Origin: Hanleya hanleyi
Lineage: Eukaryota > Mollusca > Polyplacophora > Lepidopleurida > Hanleyidae
Direction: 5' to 3'
DNA length: 64,000 bases
Assembly (NCBI GenBank): GCA_036873755.1
Contig: JAVTVY010039178.1
Coordinates: 1-64,000 of the forward strand
This document shows, piece after piece, positions 1 to 11,504 of this stretch (its first letter is position 1; the number at the start of each line of letters is the position of its first letter). Both the position numbers and the translations under genes were made by a program. The notes beneath the pieces are model-generated. The model worked only from the letters and a program-made list of their open reading frames with translations, made no database searches and was not told the DNA's origin.

Positions 1-1063
1 GTGTTATACCCACCTAAGAAAAAAACAGCCCCCAGATATGCATCAAACGCCCGGGAGTATGGAATATAGGTATACATCTGGACTAAACTCTTTTATCAGG
101 TAAGCTAGACTTTAGTACTATACTTGCGTTGAAACCCATGCAGACAACCTATTCAAATTTCAATGCATTGGCAACATAGCACGAAATATACGCGCCCCTG
201 TTGACCAGGATTTTTTTATACTCCCACAACAACAGACAATTTGAAGACAATTTTCTAGCGGGGTGTTTTCTTGAACATAATTGCTGTAATATACTCTTCT
301 TTTTGTGGACGCTAAATATAGGGGAGAAAATGGCAACATTGTGACCAAACCATAACAGTTGACAGCTGTAGAAATAGATACCGTGGCATAAAATGAGAGA
401 GAACATTTCAATCTGCCAATTTTCGAGATGAAAATTTTTTCTTGACGAAATAGAAATGAACGCGAATCTATATTCTACAAAACATTTTTTTCTTGACGAA
501 ATAGAAATGAACGCGAATCTATATTCTACAAAACACTAGAAAATATTAGCGTAGGTGAATTTTTTTAGACTCATTTTAGACTGTTTTGTGCTTTCATCGA
601 AAGTGAAAACACATCTCGAAAAGTGTGTAGCAGTGTCGATATAAATCTTCAACCTAGATGTAAAAATAGATACCGTGGCATAAATTAGAGAGAGCATTTC
701 AGTACACCTCAAAAAAATGAAACCTGGACGGGTATCCTTCATCTCGAGGGTCGCAAGTTCGATTCTTGCTTTCATTATGTGAATATGTGTTGGACATGTG
801 ATCTTTAAATTTTATTATCATCAATACACCTAAACGGTATAGTTCAACCCCACCCCCAGCCAAACCGATGCCCCCTCCCCTAAGCTTCACTTTGATACCT
901 CACTCGACCCCATCGGACCATTTTATCTAGGGACTACTTTTTCTCCGCGGAGGCGACCGCATCACAGCCAGACATGACCTCATCCCCGCGGAGGAATACA
1001 CAGGTCAAAGGTTAACCGAACTATAGTCGTACATACTTGGCACACAGCCAAGGATGATGTCAA
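1..1063. repeat. Short repeats and a tRNA-like T-arm
   Basis: A 50-bp unit (CTTGACGAAATAGAAATGAA, CGCGAATCTATATTCTAC) is duplicated at about 439-537. ATAGATACCGTGGCATAAA with AGAGAGNACATTTC occurs at 374 and 666. GCAAG-TTCGATT-CTTGC at 753-769 is a perfect T-arm (5-bp stem, 7-base loop) without the rest of a tRNA, so it is probably a tRNA-derived SINE relic. Confidence 0.5.
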
Positions 1064-1440
1064 GCCGCCATCTTAAACCCACCTCCACCAACCACCAAGC
1101 CGCCGCCATCTTAAACCCACCTCCACCAGTGCACCCACTCACACCGGCCGCCATCTTAAAGTAGTGCAATGAATACTCACCCCCTCCCCCTAAAAATCGC
1201 CTCCTTTTATACGTTTTTCTACAATCCGCCATCTTAGACCCACCACCCACCCACCACCACAGCCGCCATCTTAAACCCACCACCCACCCACCACCACCAG
1301 CCGCCATCTTAAAGCCGCCATCTTAAACCCACCACCCACCCACCACCACCACAGCCGCCATGTTAAACCCACCACCCACCCACCACCACCACAGCCGCCA
1401 TCTTAAACCCACCACCCACCCACCACCACCACCACCACAC
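1064..1440. repeat. GC-rich minisatellite with nine YY1-like GCCGCCATCTT motifs
   Basis: Unit of 35-45 bp: CCGCCATCTTAAACCCACC followed by ACCCACCCACCACCAC. The core CCGCCATCTT occurs at about 1065, 1104, 1149, 1227, 1263, 1304, 1315 and 1397, with a CATGTT variant at 1355. AAGATGGCGGC is the known YY1 consensus. Histidine-rich frames across it are translation of the repeat. Confidence 0.75.
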
Positions 1441-1467
1441 ATGACCCCATGTGACACAATACTCGCT

Positions 1468-1520
1468 TCTGATTGGCTGTCACGTGACGTCACAGAGATC
1501 ATATGCAAATTTCTGAGGTC
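1468..1520. promoter_or_regulatory. Clustered E-box, CRE and octamer-like sites beside the YY1 array
   Basis: Within 50 bp: GATTGGCT (inverted CCAAT), CACGTGACGTCACA (E-box CACGTG overlapping CRE TGACGTCA) and ATGCAAAT (octamer). Together with the adjacent YY1-like array this looks like a promoter or enhancer, but no transcript start or coding exon can be tied to it. Confidence 0.35.
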
Positions 1521-3469
1521 AAACGTCATCATTTTACGCTTTGTATACTACTCATGCACACCTTGCCTCGCATCACTCGAGAACACAAAACTTAAGAGAA
1601 ACAAATGATGAATCTAGCTATGATCCTTCATAAAATATCGTAAAAAATGAATTTGATCTTGAAAAAGAAATAGGTCACGGACAGTCATCTTCAATAAACT
1701 GATCCATCACCAGTCGTCTCATAGTGGAAAACCTATTGCTATAATCATAGAAAAAGAGATCACTATGCGTAATTAAGAGTTCGGCCTTGAAAAATGACAG
1801 GTTCGGTCAACTTGCTTGAAGCCCACCCATGCTAATATGAATTTGTCTAGCTATTATATTAAAACATATATCATTAAGTATAACAGTAAGCACGTCTGAA
1901 CAGGTCAATTTCCCTTATCTCTGGAACATGGGGATATTTTTGCATCCTATTTGAGGTTTGACCCCCTACGACCGACCCTGTGTGACGTCGAAGAGACGTG
2001 GGCTAAAACTACAATGTCAGTGTTTTCACGAATGAAGTTGGCCAATCAGAAGTAACATCATCAAACCGACACTTACCGATATCTCGCGAATTACGGGTCT
2101 AGAGCCGTAAAACTTTTATCATGGGATTCCTTCAAACAGTGGCGAGTGTGTCATGGTGACGTCATCGTTGAGTCATCCGAGATGATGACTTTTGGATTTA
2201 AAACGTTCACCGATGGATAACCTACCTGAGACGTTCATGATAACGTGCGATTGACCTTATAAAGATGTCTTCACTGTGGAAACAGGTTCAAATATGAAAT
2301 TTACGATACGGACTGTTCAACGAATCCCTGTTTTTTATCTAGTGGTCTCATGGCACATCTCAGAAAATTGACCACAAATTTGCAATTCCATAATAAAACC
2401 GCGTATATGACAATATAGACTCGTTTACTCGAGTCGTAGGTCTCTACCAAATATTGCCAACAGCCGATTAGGTTGACCAGGCTGGGCACCGGAGAATGGG
2501 AGGCTTGGACAATAGGACCAGAAGATATACCGGAAGTGGTAGTTCTGTCATTTGATTGGTTAGCGGTGCCAATATCGACAATCGGGAAGGGGCAAGGTTT
2601 TTGGACAGTTGAAATTGTACAAGGTCCTTTATTTCAGAGAAGATATGAACTGACAGAGAACAAACGCACACGCAAAGTGCAAATCAAAGGCATTTTTATT
2701 TATGAAACCATAGATTGACAAAAACATATTATATATTGTGAAAGAATATACCTTTCACAATGTATTGATTTAAAACTTGGTACAGACCATCGTATAGAAC
2801 AAATGTAAAATTGTGACATTATATCTGACACAACCATTCAAAGGTAAATGATTGTACGCTGACGATTCCGTTGTATCATACACGCCATTCATACCGTCAT
2901 CAGTTAACAGTTAGTACCACAAATACTACGCACGTTGTAATACATACAACTGTTTCAGTAATAAACAATAACAATGATCTTTTTAGTGGCATTAAGCTTA
3001 TTCCAATACAGAATGGCTATTTCGAAGAGCCATCTCCGACACCGTATCAAAATGAACGTCTTGAAAGTCTTTGTATTCTAAGGTAATCTCGCAAATTTTA
3101 AAGTGTGTTGACAAGGGTGATGTCAACTTCAACGGATAGTTTATTGGACATCCAGATACGAAGGTCATCATCTAGTTTCCCTCAAGCTCGTCTGTCAGTT
3201 CTCCTAGAAAGTCACCTAAGGGCGGTTCTTCCTCTCCATTATTGGCCATATAAATTGTTGTACCAGTGTCTGGGTATATAACACGACGTATAGGTTTGGA
3301 CGGGCATGCGTCGTCGTATATGCAGCAAGTATCACGTTGGAGCGAGACGATGGTTCAACGAAATCCTCTTTGTACTGCCGTTGAGCTTCAATCACCTCCT
3401 CATCCAGTGCACTCGTTTCACTTCTTGTTATTCACCAGTCATCAGGTTGAAGTACACCCTGGGATCATG
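1521..3469. other. Non-coding stretch with few recognisable features
   Basis: Contains one isolated block related to the 17290-17950 array (about 1640-1760) and TATCTCGCGAATTA at 2090. Otherwise no array, mobile-element end or conserved frame. Open frames at 2473-2718 and 3266-3620 show no recognised motif. Confidence 0.4.
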
Positions 3470-3735
3470 GATGTGTGTATTCTGTGGTAGGTTAGCTCGC
3501 TGTCCGAATTTCCCCCAGAAACTGAAAAGGTACACGATGTTTGCGCTGATGCATGGAAATGTCGACCATTTGTTCAAAATGTTAGCAAAAGCAATAATTG
3601 AGTCAACAAAATCTATATAGTTCAACGGTTAAGAAAAGGAATGGTGATTATGTTGATATAAGAATTGAATAGATGGATATACAGAATCCTCTTCTAGGTT
3701 CGATTATTACAATATTATTACAATACGATCCTATG
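3470..3735 (+). repeat. Direct repeat, copy 1 (partner at 10831-11095)
   Basis: TGTGTATTCTGTGGTAGGTT, AAATTTCCCCCAGAAACTG, GTCGACCA and AATTGAGTCAACAAAATC recur 7.36 kb away in the same orientation at about 93 percent identity. It precedes the LINE RT fragment and may be part of the same LINE. Confidence 0.75.
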
Positions 3736-3739
3736 CTAA

Positions 3740-4345
3740 ACTTTTAAACTACTCATATTTCAGTAGTGTCTATGACGATACTGACCCAGAACAATATCCT
3801 GATATAACCTCTCATGTCAATTGTTCTTTGTCAAACATTAATGTTTCTTATTCAGATGTTGTTAGACTTTTACAAGAAACAAATCCCCGTAAAGCTTGTG
3901 GTCCTGATTTAATTCAGGCATTGTATTGGTTGAATGTGCTGAACAACTGGCCATACCTCTGTTTATGTTGAAGAAATCCCTAGCCCCTGGTGTTTTCCCT
4001 GACGTTTTTAAAATGGCGAATGTAATTCCTATTTTTAAAGGTGGCGACAAATATAATGTAGAAAATTATAGGCCTGTGTCACTTTTACTTTTGTTTTCAA
4101 AAATTAAGGAGAAGCTTATACACGAACAGATTTTTAATCATGTAAACAGTAAAGCCTTATTTAAAGGAGAGTCAGCACGGTTTTTATAAAGGTAGATCTA
4201 CAGCTACAAACCTGATCGAGTATGTTGACAAGATATCACAAGCTATTGACTCACGTAAACAGGTAGATAGTGTACATCTCTCCAAAGAAATCGATTCTTT
4301 AAATCATAAATTACTGATAGCGTGCCATTGCAAATACGTCAAGGC
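3740..4345 (+). pseudogene. Non-LTR retrotransposon (LINE) reverse transcriptase fragment
   Basis: The frame reads NPRKACGPDLIQA, shifts near 3925, then LKKSLAPGVFPDVFKMANVI, PIFKGGDKYNVENYRPVSLL and SKIKEKLIHEQI, shifts again near 4185, and continues HGFYKGRSTATNLIEYVD. This is the conserved N-terminal half of a jockey/CR1-type RT. The catalytic FADD region is absent, and 4346 onward is a MITE. Confidence 0.85.
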
Positions 4346-4835
4346 CGAGGTTCCCACCTCCATATGTTGGTAGTGAGGCATAAATCAAAGCAGGCGTAGG
4401 TTTGGGCAATAAATATTAAACATTTATAAACAATGTTACTATTTATAACCAAACCAAACCTGCTTTGATTTATGCCTTAATCTCCGCCAGGAATACAATA
4501 CAAACGATAACACGGAAGTTTTAAAACAAAAGTTATCTCTCCTGGGGAGTTATCCCCCTGGGGAGTTGTCTCCCTTTAGGGGAGCTCTCTCAGCTCAGAC
4601 AGGATATATATAGTCTGCCCACAGCATCCACTTCCTCTTTTCTCTTCTTATAAACCGAGACCTGTAGTGTACAAGGCCGCGGAGTGAGGGGAAGGATGGG
4701 AGGGCCATTACATCAAAGCAGGTTTGGTTTGGTTATAAATAGTAACATTGTTTATAAATGTTTAATATTTATTGCCCAAACCTACATCTGCTTTGATTTA
4801 TGCCTCACTACCAACACATGGAGGTGGGAACCTCG
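4346..4835. mobile_element. Foldback pair made of two inverted copies of a 105-bp MITE
   Basis: 4346-4470 and 4712-4835 are inverted copies, about 97 percent identical. Each contains a small palindromic MITE with ends CATAAATCAAAGCAGG and CCTGCTTTGATTTATG and the interior GGGCAATAAATATTAAAC. The spacer is the left inverted repeat of the DIRS-like element. A degraded copy of the end also lies at 10794-10830. Confidence 0.7.
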
Positions 4836-4839
4836 ACCT

Positions 4840-6240
4840 CGGGAACCCTGGTCAGAACGCAGAAGGTAGTCATGGATATAAGAAGTGGCTACTTATCTTG
4901 TTGCATGTCTTCATGCAAGTAGCTGTGGTCTTGGATGTGGAGCACAATGTTACCTCCCGTGCAGGACTTTTGCCGGAATGAGTACTTGAAAGGCAGAATG
5001 TATGAGTTGGGATCTTTGGTCGCCAATGTAGCATACAAGGTGTCCGGTTCTGTGATTGTGGTAGTGGTGCGGAGTACTACTGCCATAATGACTCAGGAAC
5101 CTGAGCGCCTGAATCCGGAAGTAATCAGGTATGAGTTGGGAGAAAACGCCATCGTACCATACCAGCCGACTTTCGACCAATTGACACCATCGTCAGTCCA
5201 CATTCCGCTTTATATCCAACTCTGTGTACTTTAATCCTTGATGCAGATTGGACTGTTAAGAGTTGACAGCGGAAGCTCTGAGTCTACGTCTTCATCAATC
5301 CTCTGTAGTTCAGTCCATGTTGCTGACACTGGACCCTCTAGGATGGATGCAGAAGACTCAGCTGAGATGATCTGGAAGAAGAAATCAAAGCTTTAACCTG
5401 AAATGACACAAACAAATCTGCAGTAAAGGCAAAGATTAAAATCATAATTGTGTCAAGCCTTAAAATATAACTTGAGAGATGGCGGCTGGCCAACTGACCT
5501 ATTTCTTCTCTTAGGTGACCTAAAAAGAGCACAGATATGACAATAATTCTCAACAAAAAGAACCCTGGACGGTGACGCAGTGGTTAATTATGGAGTAGTA
5601 ATAGAAGTTACTTATCTTTTAAATGACTTCATCTATGTATCTGTGATTGTGGTAGGGGTGCCCAGACTTACCACCATAGTAACTAAGGAACCTGAGTGCC
5701 AGAGTTCGGAGGTTAAGCAAGAATGAGATGGGAAGAAACCTCCATCGTCAATCAAGGCGACTAACTGATACCCTTGTCAGTCCACATTCCGCTTTATATC
5801 CAACTCTGTGTACTTTAATCCTTGATGCAGATTGGACTGTTGAGAGTTGACAGCGGAATCTCTGAGTCTACTCTGTGTCTTTGTCAACTGTCTGTACTTT
5901 ACTGTTGCTGACACTGGTGACCTGAAAATAAACATTATTAATACTCACAAAAGTGTCAGTTCTTGTACGTTGAAACTGTGAGTTGACCGCCAGGAGACTC
6001 AGCTGAGATGATCTAGAAGATCATAGCTTAACCTGAAATGACACAAGCAAATCTGCAGTAAAACAAAGATTAAAACTCACCATTGTGTCAGGCTTGATTG
6101 ATGACTTGAGAGTCAGTGACTGGCAAGCTGAGCTATTACTTCTTCTCTGGTGATCATGTAGTATGTGGACATATGATATGACTGAGAGATGAGATGAGAT
6201 GATACAGCAAGCTGGCTGACTTGCTGCGATGACAAAATGC
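4840..6240. repeat. Two diverged copies of a 600-bp sequence
   Basis: 5035-5500 and 5640-6130 share CTGTGATTGTGGTAG, AGGAACCTGAG, GTCAGTCCACATTCCGCTTT, TATCCAACTCTGTGTACTTT, GCAGATTGGACTGTT and ACTCAGCTGAGATGATCT in the same order. The interval lies between the left inverted repeat and the recombinase of the DIRS-like element. No protein-coding capacity. A C-run is at 6243-6254. Confidence 0.55.
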
Positions 6241-6265
6241 CGCCCCCCCCCCTCTTTTTGAAAAG

Positions 6266-7306
6266 TTACTTGCCCACGTGCTGGGCAGCCACCAGCGGCC
6301 CAAGCGTGGTCACTCTATCTGATTGCACTGACATGTCTCTCAGATAGAAGTTAGCGAACGTGGAATTTGCCGTCCAAACACAAGACTGGACAATGTCATG
6401 GAGGGACAAGTTCTTCCATAAAGGCCATGACGTAGCGATGGTACGAATTTCATGAGAAGAAGCAGTAGACAGTAACGGGGGAGCGTCAATGGCCAATTGA
6501 TATGACCACTTAATGGTTTCCTTTAACCACGAAGCGATGGTATTCTTAGTAATGTCACGTACCGCCTAAGGACGAAGGGACAAGAATAACAGACGACGCG
6601 AGCCCCGACCGGGATCGGTACGAGTAAGATAGTGGCGTATGGCTCGAACAGGGCATAACAGAAGGTCGTCTTCTATGCCATGTATGAAGTCTGATAACGC
6701 AGGGATGGAGTACAAACGTTGAGCACACGGACCTAAGCGAACAGACTCATTTTTGGCGATGAACTCAGGAATAGGTCGAAACGATACGCGAGACCAATCC
6801 GCCGTCCAGGTCATAGATGATCTCTCAAGAGCATGAAGTTCAGACACTCTAGACGCCAAAGCAAAAGCCGCTAGAAAAGCAGTCTTGTAGGCAACAGCTT
6901 TAATAGAGGCGGACTGTAAGGGTTCAAGGGGCGAACGAATCAGAGCACACAGAACGACACCAATATCCCATTTCGGTAACAGCTGGCGAGTACGGCGAGA
7001 CTGTAGCGCGAAAGCCCGAATGAGGGCAGAGAGATTGTCGTTTAGACTAATGTCGATGCCGGCAGAAAGACTTAAAACCCTAGCCAAAGCAGATCGATAC
7101 CCCTCAATGGTGCTGATTTGAAACTTCTTATCACGATGGAGGTGAAGAAGGAAAACAGCTACTAAGGAAAAAAACCCCGAGGCAGAGTCGGGATCGGCAT
7201 CACGTTCTCGGCACCAGGAGACGAAATAGGCCCATTTCGCTTGATAACTGCGATTGGATGAAAAACATGCGACCATAATGATTAAGGTCCTGCGTAGAAA
7301 TGACAA
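6266..7306 (-). pseudogene. Tyrosine recombinase (DIRS/Ngaro type) with one in-frame TAG
   Basis: Catalyses integration of a circular DNA intermediate in DIRS elements. The frame from 7306 has an N-terminal SAM-like domain (SYQAKWAYFVSWCRERD, FLLHLHRDKK, GYRSALARVL). It then has the first catalytic arginine in FALASRVSELHAL, a CPVRAIRHYL segment, HEIR (H-x-x-R) and the likely nucleophile tyrosine in FANFYLRD. A TAG at 6568-6566 divides it after LSLRP; the frame is unchanged across the stop, and AVRDITKNTIASWLKETIKW follows. Both catalytic arginines, the histidine and the tyrosine are present, so only the stop visibly disables it. A second stop at 7312-7310 precedes the first methionine. Confidence 0.85.
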
Positions 7307-7509
7307 GTCCTACCAGTTGATGACCAAACAACTATAATGCCCACGTCTAAAACTGGTCCAACGGTCTATACGGGACGAAGCACTTGAAGGAGAGAGACGA
7401 AAAACTGTCCCCAAAGTAACGACGAACCCACAGTAATACCCCCATAATACGACCACCGGAAGTGCAACAAAAACTGGCCTATATCTGACCATAATCTTGA
7501 CGGTATCAG

Positions 7510-7949
7510 CTACAAAGTGTCACACTCTGTAACCATATGGTTTTCTTCAATTTGAAAGAAGAATGAGACTGTCACTTTTCTCTGTGCTTGAATAACCGAG
7601 TTGAAAAATGAACTTCCTGTGATTGAACCACTAGGGGCACCACCGCAAGTAAACCTCGATGTGAACGCTCCAAGATGGAGAACACAAAGCCAAGCTATAA
7701 AAGTGATACAAGGGCGATGTTGACTCCGAACGGAAGACTTGTCACACGAAATCGACGACCGACGATGGTGAATCGTAGGAGAAACGCCGAAAAACGAGGA
7801 TGAATTGGTATAAAAAGATATGCATCTCGCAAAGCGATGGGGGTCAACCCAGCGATAAAGAAGACGCAACGCCGAATCGTCTTATTAGAAAAATACCGAC
7901 ATCGAGAGACGTGCATTGCAAGCGAACAAACGCCAAAGTCTCTATACAA
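7510..7949 (-). pseudogene. Reverse transcriptase fragment (DIRS type)
   Basis: The minus frame from 7949 reads LRDAYLFIPIHPRFSAFLLR then GRRFRVTSLPFGVNIAL, matching RT motif A (the aspartate of DAY) and motif B (LPFG) of DIRS elements. The downstream YxDD region is not visible in any frame. Frames break near 7700. Confidence 0.7.
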
Positions 7950-7969
7950 TGAAGAAAAAGACCCAGAAA

Positions 7970-9800
7970 TGGAGACCGGAACAGTCGAACTTGACGACCC
8001 TGATAAGGCGGTATAAAAGAACGACGTGGTGAACAGCGTTATGGCGTACGGAAAGGACTAATAGATGGAAGGAGTAAGAGGACGACGTGACGACGTAATG
8101 GAACGTCGACGAGGTGTAACAGGAACGACGTAATGCGAAACGCGAATGGCTTTGCTTGAGAAACGGCGTAGTGATTTTCCCAAAATCTTACAAATCAGTT
8201 CAATTTATTGTACATATACGCTCACGAAAGAGCAGGGTAAAACCTTAGAAATGTACGAGAAACGACGTTGAGGAGAACAGGAACGACGTTATGGAAAAAA
8301 AACAACTGAAGATAAATCTGAAAACTGTAGTCGAAACTGGAAAAATTCACAGTGGAGTCCGAAACAAAACAGCCGTAGTATGCGAGACTTGTAATGAGAT
8401 TTGAAACGCATCTAGGAGGTGAACACATTCATTGTTCCCAGCGTTAATCGAGAGCGTTACTCCGTGGTAGTAACATCCCCGACAATCAACACAAAGAAAC
8501 TTCCACGTAAAGTAGGAGGATCTTCAATAAAATTTAAAATTCCCCGAAGAGAGCCAATACATTTTGATGTCTCTCGCCGGTAGATGAACTATAAGGTCAT
8601 AAATCTCACAAATTGACTTGACCAACCAAAACAATGTTCAATCTAGACTCGCCCCCTTATTAGAGGTCCAAACTGCACATAAAACCTCAAATGGAATAGA
8701 ATAAATTATCATCCGGTTTTTTAAATAGACAAGCTCAGTTTAGTCTCCGTGGCGCAGTCGGTCAGCGCGTCCGGCTGTCTTTACCTAAAAAAGATAAAGA
8801 TGAAATAAATGCAGTAGACCAAAAGATGTTTGGACGAGGCTATCGAGGAGAAAAAACATTGCCAAGGCAGTCTGTGGTTCTTCTTACAAGGCTGTAACCG
8901 GTAAACATACACGGAACTTACAAAGAACAAGAAGACCGCCCATGGAACATTCTTATGCTGTCCCAGGCCGATGATTGAGAAACTTCAGGCCTGATCCAGC
9001 CCGACCACTGACAAGGTAATGATCAATAAATACCCCACGTGCTGTCGAACGAGAGCAATTCTAAAGATTTCTCGGAGAAATAAACCTCAAGCTAATAATA
9101 ATAATTTCTCAGAAAAAAGAAATAAAATTACAGCTCAACCCAATTTGAATTGTACATCTAATTCAATATAGCGATGGGAAAATTTGGTTGTGAAAAATGA
9201 ATACATCACAATGCAATATTTACTAACAGAAAAATGTGTTTCAAAGAATAGCACAATTTCTTAATAAACATCTCGTGATCTCTTTTGTTGTTCAACACGC
9301 CCTTGATTACACAAAGAGAGTAATAAGATAGCTCATTAATATTTAACAAAGAGCCATATTGTATAGCTTTTGGCTTGTAATGACGAAGACAAACGCAACA
9401 ACAACAACACGTAAACTCAAAGACAGAGAAAAAAAAACTCTGCAAGTTTCCTCTTGACCACAATGATATCAAATAAACAGAAATTATAACACTTGATAAA
9501 ACAAGAGACTAAATTCTGGTAGGAGCAAACGAACTGCATGCACAGAAGAAAAACTCCCACAACTGGAAAAAATCGGAAACACAAGAACAACAACAACACA
9601 AGAAAAAATGACGGACTGCAAACTTTTTCTCTGCAGAACCTGTAATTCTCAGAAGTCAATATACGTTGAAGCACTTTTATTCCGTGAAGACAAAACTTTT
9701 AATCTTCAGTCCGACACTGTAAGCATTCGGCCAAGCATCTGTAAAAACAAGCGCGACGATCCGAAACACGGGACGTGTCAATATACCGAAAATGGAGGTT
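7970..9800. other. Interior of the DIRS-like element without recognisable genes
   Basis: Between the RT and gag fragments. 7980-8310 has repeated AACGACGT/GACGACG motifs on the plus strand. The tRNA-Asn-like half is at 8743. The rest is AT-rich. Open frames of 60-90 codons on the minus strand show no recognised motif. Confidence 0.5.
8743..8778 (+). pseudogene. tRNA-Asn-like 5' half
   Basis: GTCTCCGTGGCGCAGTCGGT followed by CAGCGCGTCCGGCTGT matches the acceptor strand, D-arm (A-box TGGCGCAGTCGG) and 5' anticodon stem of eukaryotic tRNA-Asn with a few changes. The sequence then diverges (CTTTACCTAAAAAAG) with no T-arm. It is a truncated tRNA or the head of a tRNA-derived SINE. Confidence 0.55.
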
Positions 9801-9821
9801 GTAAATCCGTAATGCGAACAT

Positions 9822-10476
9822 TCAAATCCGAGTAGAACGCCCTTCCATAGGATGAGAGGCTGTTTTCTTTTTAGATAAACCAACAGATTTAAATCGTAAA
9901 GGAGATAAACGACGATGTAAATTCCTATTGTGAGAATCCGCCGGCGAAAGGCCAATAGACAAAGGAGTCGGAGAACTAACATGCGGTGAAGTCGAAATCT
10001 CTTGTCCGTCGGGGACAATAGAATGTCGCGGCAGCTGTGACCTGGCCTTTGTTTGCTTGAACAAAGGAACCGGTTTCCCAAGGCCTCTCGACAAAGCAAT
10101 ACCCGTGGAGGCTAAGCTATCCAATACACTCTGGTTATCATGTCGTACAACCGTACCGCTAGGTGGTAAATCTCCCCCAGAAGGAGTTGGACTTTTTGAT
10201 TTATGGGACAAACCTAAAACGGGACCACTCAGATCTTGATTAATTTTGATGTCCTCAACTAATGGCAATTTCCAAAATACGTCTATCGACTTCCGATAGA
10301 TCGGGGTTCTCTGAAGCCTGTAGTAAATAGGACCTACAGGCCTGTGCATAATTTTTCCAAGTAACTTTATCCCAAGACACACATTCAGCACACGTGTTAT
10401 TTCGATAGCAAAATTTCCGTACAAGCGAAACAACGTGTGTGGGCGTCAAAGCGTGTCGAAAATCGCCCACACGCAC
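9822..10476 (-). pseudogene. Gag-like protein of the DIRS element, frameshifted
   Basis: The frame from 10476 encodes HVVSLVRKFCYRNNTCAECV followed by SWDKVTWKNYAQACRSYL, a C-x-x-C and W-containing pattern common at the start of DIRS/Ngaro gag proteins. It ends at 10255. A second frame (10433-9822) carries a 130-residue S/P/T-rich linker (GLSHKSKSPTPSGG onward). The two overlap, so one frameshift is needed. Confidence 0.5.
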
Positions 10477-10805
10477 GGCAAGAATTTGGGGGAATTGGAA
10501 CAGAATACTCAGAAGACATTATTCAAGAAAGAAAATGTTTCTATAAACAACACTTTGAACAACAACAACTAGTCTTTGTAACAACAACAACTAGGACTGT
10601 ATTGCAAACTCCCTGACGTGCACCACTCGAGGTACAAACGAGAAAAGAGGAAGTGGATGCTGTGGGCAGACTATATATATCCTGTCTGAGCTGAGAGAGC
10701 TCCCCTAAAGGGAGACAACTCCCCAGGGGAGATAACTTTTGTTTTAAAACTTCCGTTTTATCGTTTGTATTGTATACCTGGCGGGGATTAGGGCATCAAT
10801 CAAGG

Positions 10806-11504
10806 CAGGTGTAGATTTGGGCAATAAATGTGTGTATTCTGAGGTAAGTTAGCTCGCTGTTCGAATTTCCCCCAGAAACTGAAAAGGTACAAGATTTTTG
10901 CGCTGGTGCATGGAAATGTCGACCACGAGTTGTTCAAAATGTTAGCGAAAGCAATAATTGAGTCAACAAAATCCATATAGTTCAACGGTTAAGAAAAGGA
11001 ATGGTGATTATGTTGATATAAGAATTGAATAGATGGATATACAGAATCCTCTTCTATTCAGGTTCGATTATTACAATACGGTCCTATGTTAAACGCTATA
11101 TTAGCCGAGCTGTATATATTATTAGGTAGCAAGAGAGAAAACAGCATACGTATTCAACTTTACTTTTGTCAGAGTCTTCAGACCAAGGTTCTACTTCACA
11201 CGGCTCCAGTCTATTCTCACACCCTATCTCTGGAAATAAGCACGATATATAGGTGTTTCTGGTCTTCGGGCGAACATCATTCCGGCCAGTCACTCGTTTC
11301 CTGTTTCATCTTCAGGAAGGCGTTTCTTTCGTTTTCTGGCCGTATACTGCGCGGTTTGGCAGAAATGCCAGATTTCGTACATCTTCAATACACTGTATCC
11401 TTTCCTCACAACTGCCTTCACCTCGTCCATGACCCACGTCACCATGAAAGCGTGTTCTGTATCTGCGTGTTCGCAAGATTGCTGATTGTTCTCCGCAGGA
11501 GTTC
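10806..11504. other. Repeat flank, no gene recognised
   Basis: Holds the direct repeat copy 2 up to 11095, then sequence with a 169-codon plus-strand frame (11086-11595) that reads into the adjacent minisatellite (PRPLSPMGICPSD) and shows no domain. Treated as non-coding. Confidence 0.4.
10831..11095 (+). repeat. Direct repeat, copy 2
   Basis: Same sequence as 3470-3735 with small differences (GTGCATGG, CACGAGTTG insertion). It begins 25 bp outside the right inverted repeat of the DIRS-like element and does not continue into a reverse transcriptase. Confidence 0.75.

Larger units (their letters stand above)
4463..10805 (-). mobile_element. DIRS-like tyrosine-recombinase retrotransposon, degraded
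   Basis: Read on the minus strand: gag-like (10476-9822), a reverse-transcriptase piece (about 7949-7700) and a tyrosine recombinase (7306-6266), the order expected for DIRS/Ngaro elements. Inverted repeats of about 170 bp bound it: 4463-4645 and 10637-10805 (CTTCCTCTTTTCTC, CAGCTCAGACAGGATATATA, TAAAGGGAGACAACTCC). The left end lies next to a foldback MITE. RT and recombinase are only 400 bp apart, so most of RNase H is gone. The stretch 8050-9700 has no recognisable element protein. Confidence 0.7.

Noticed and set aside
753..769. A functional tRNA gene
   Set aside because: Only the T-arm is present; no acceptor stem, D-arm or anticodon arm pairs around it.
1360..1608. Histidine/proline-rich open frame
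   Set aside because: It is the translation of the ACCCACCCACCAC minisatellite and has no domain or conserved start.
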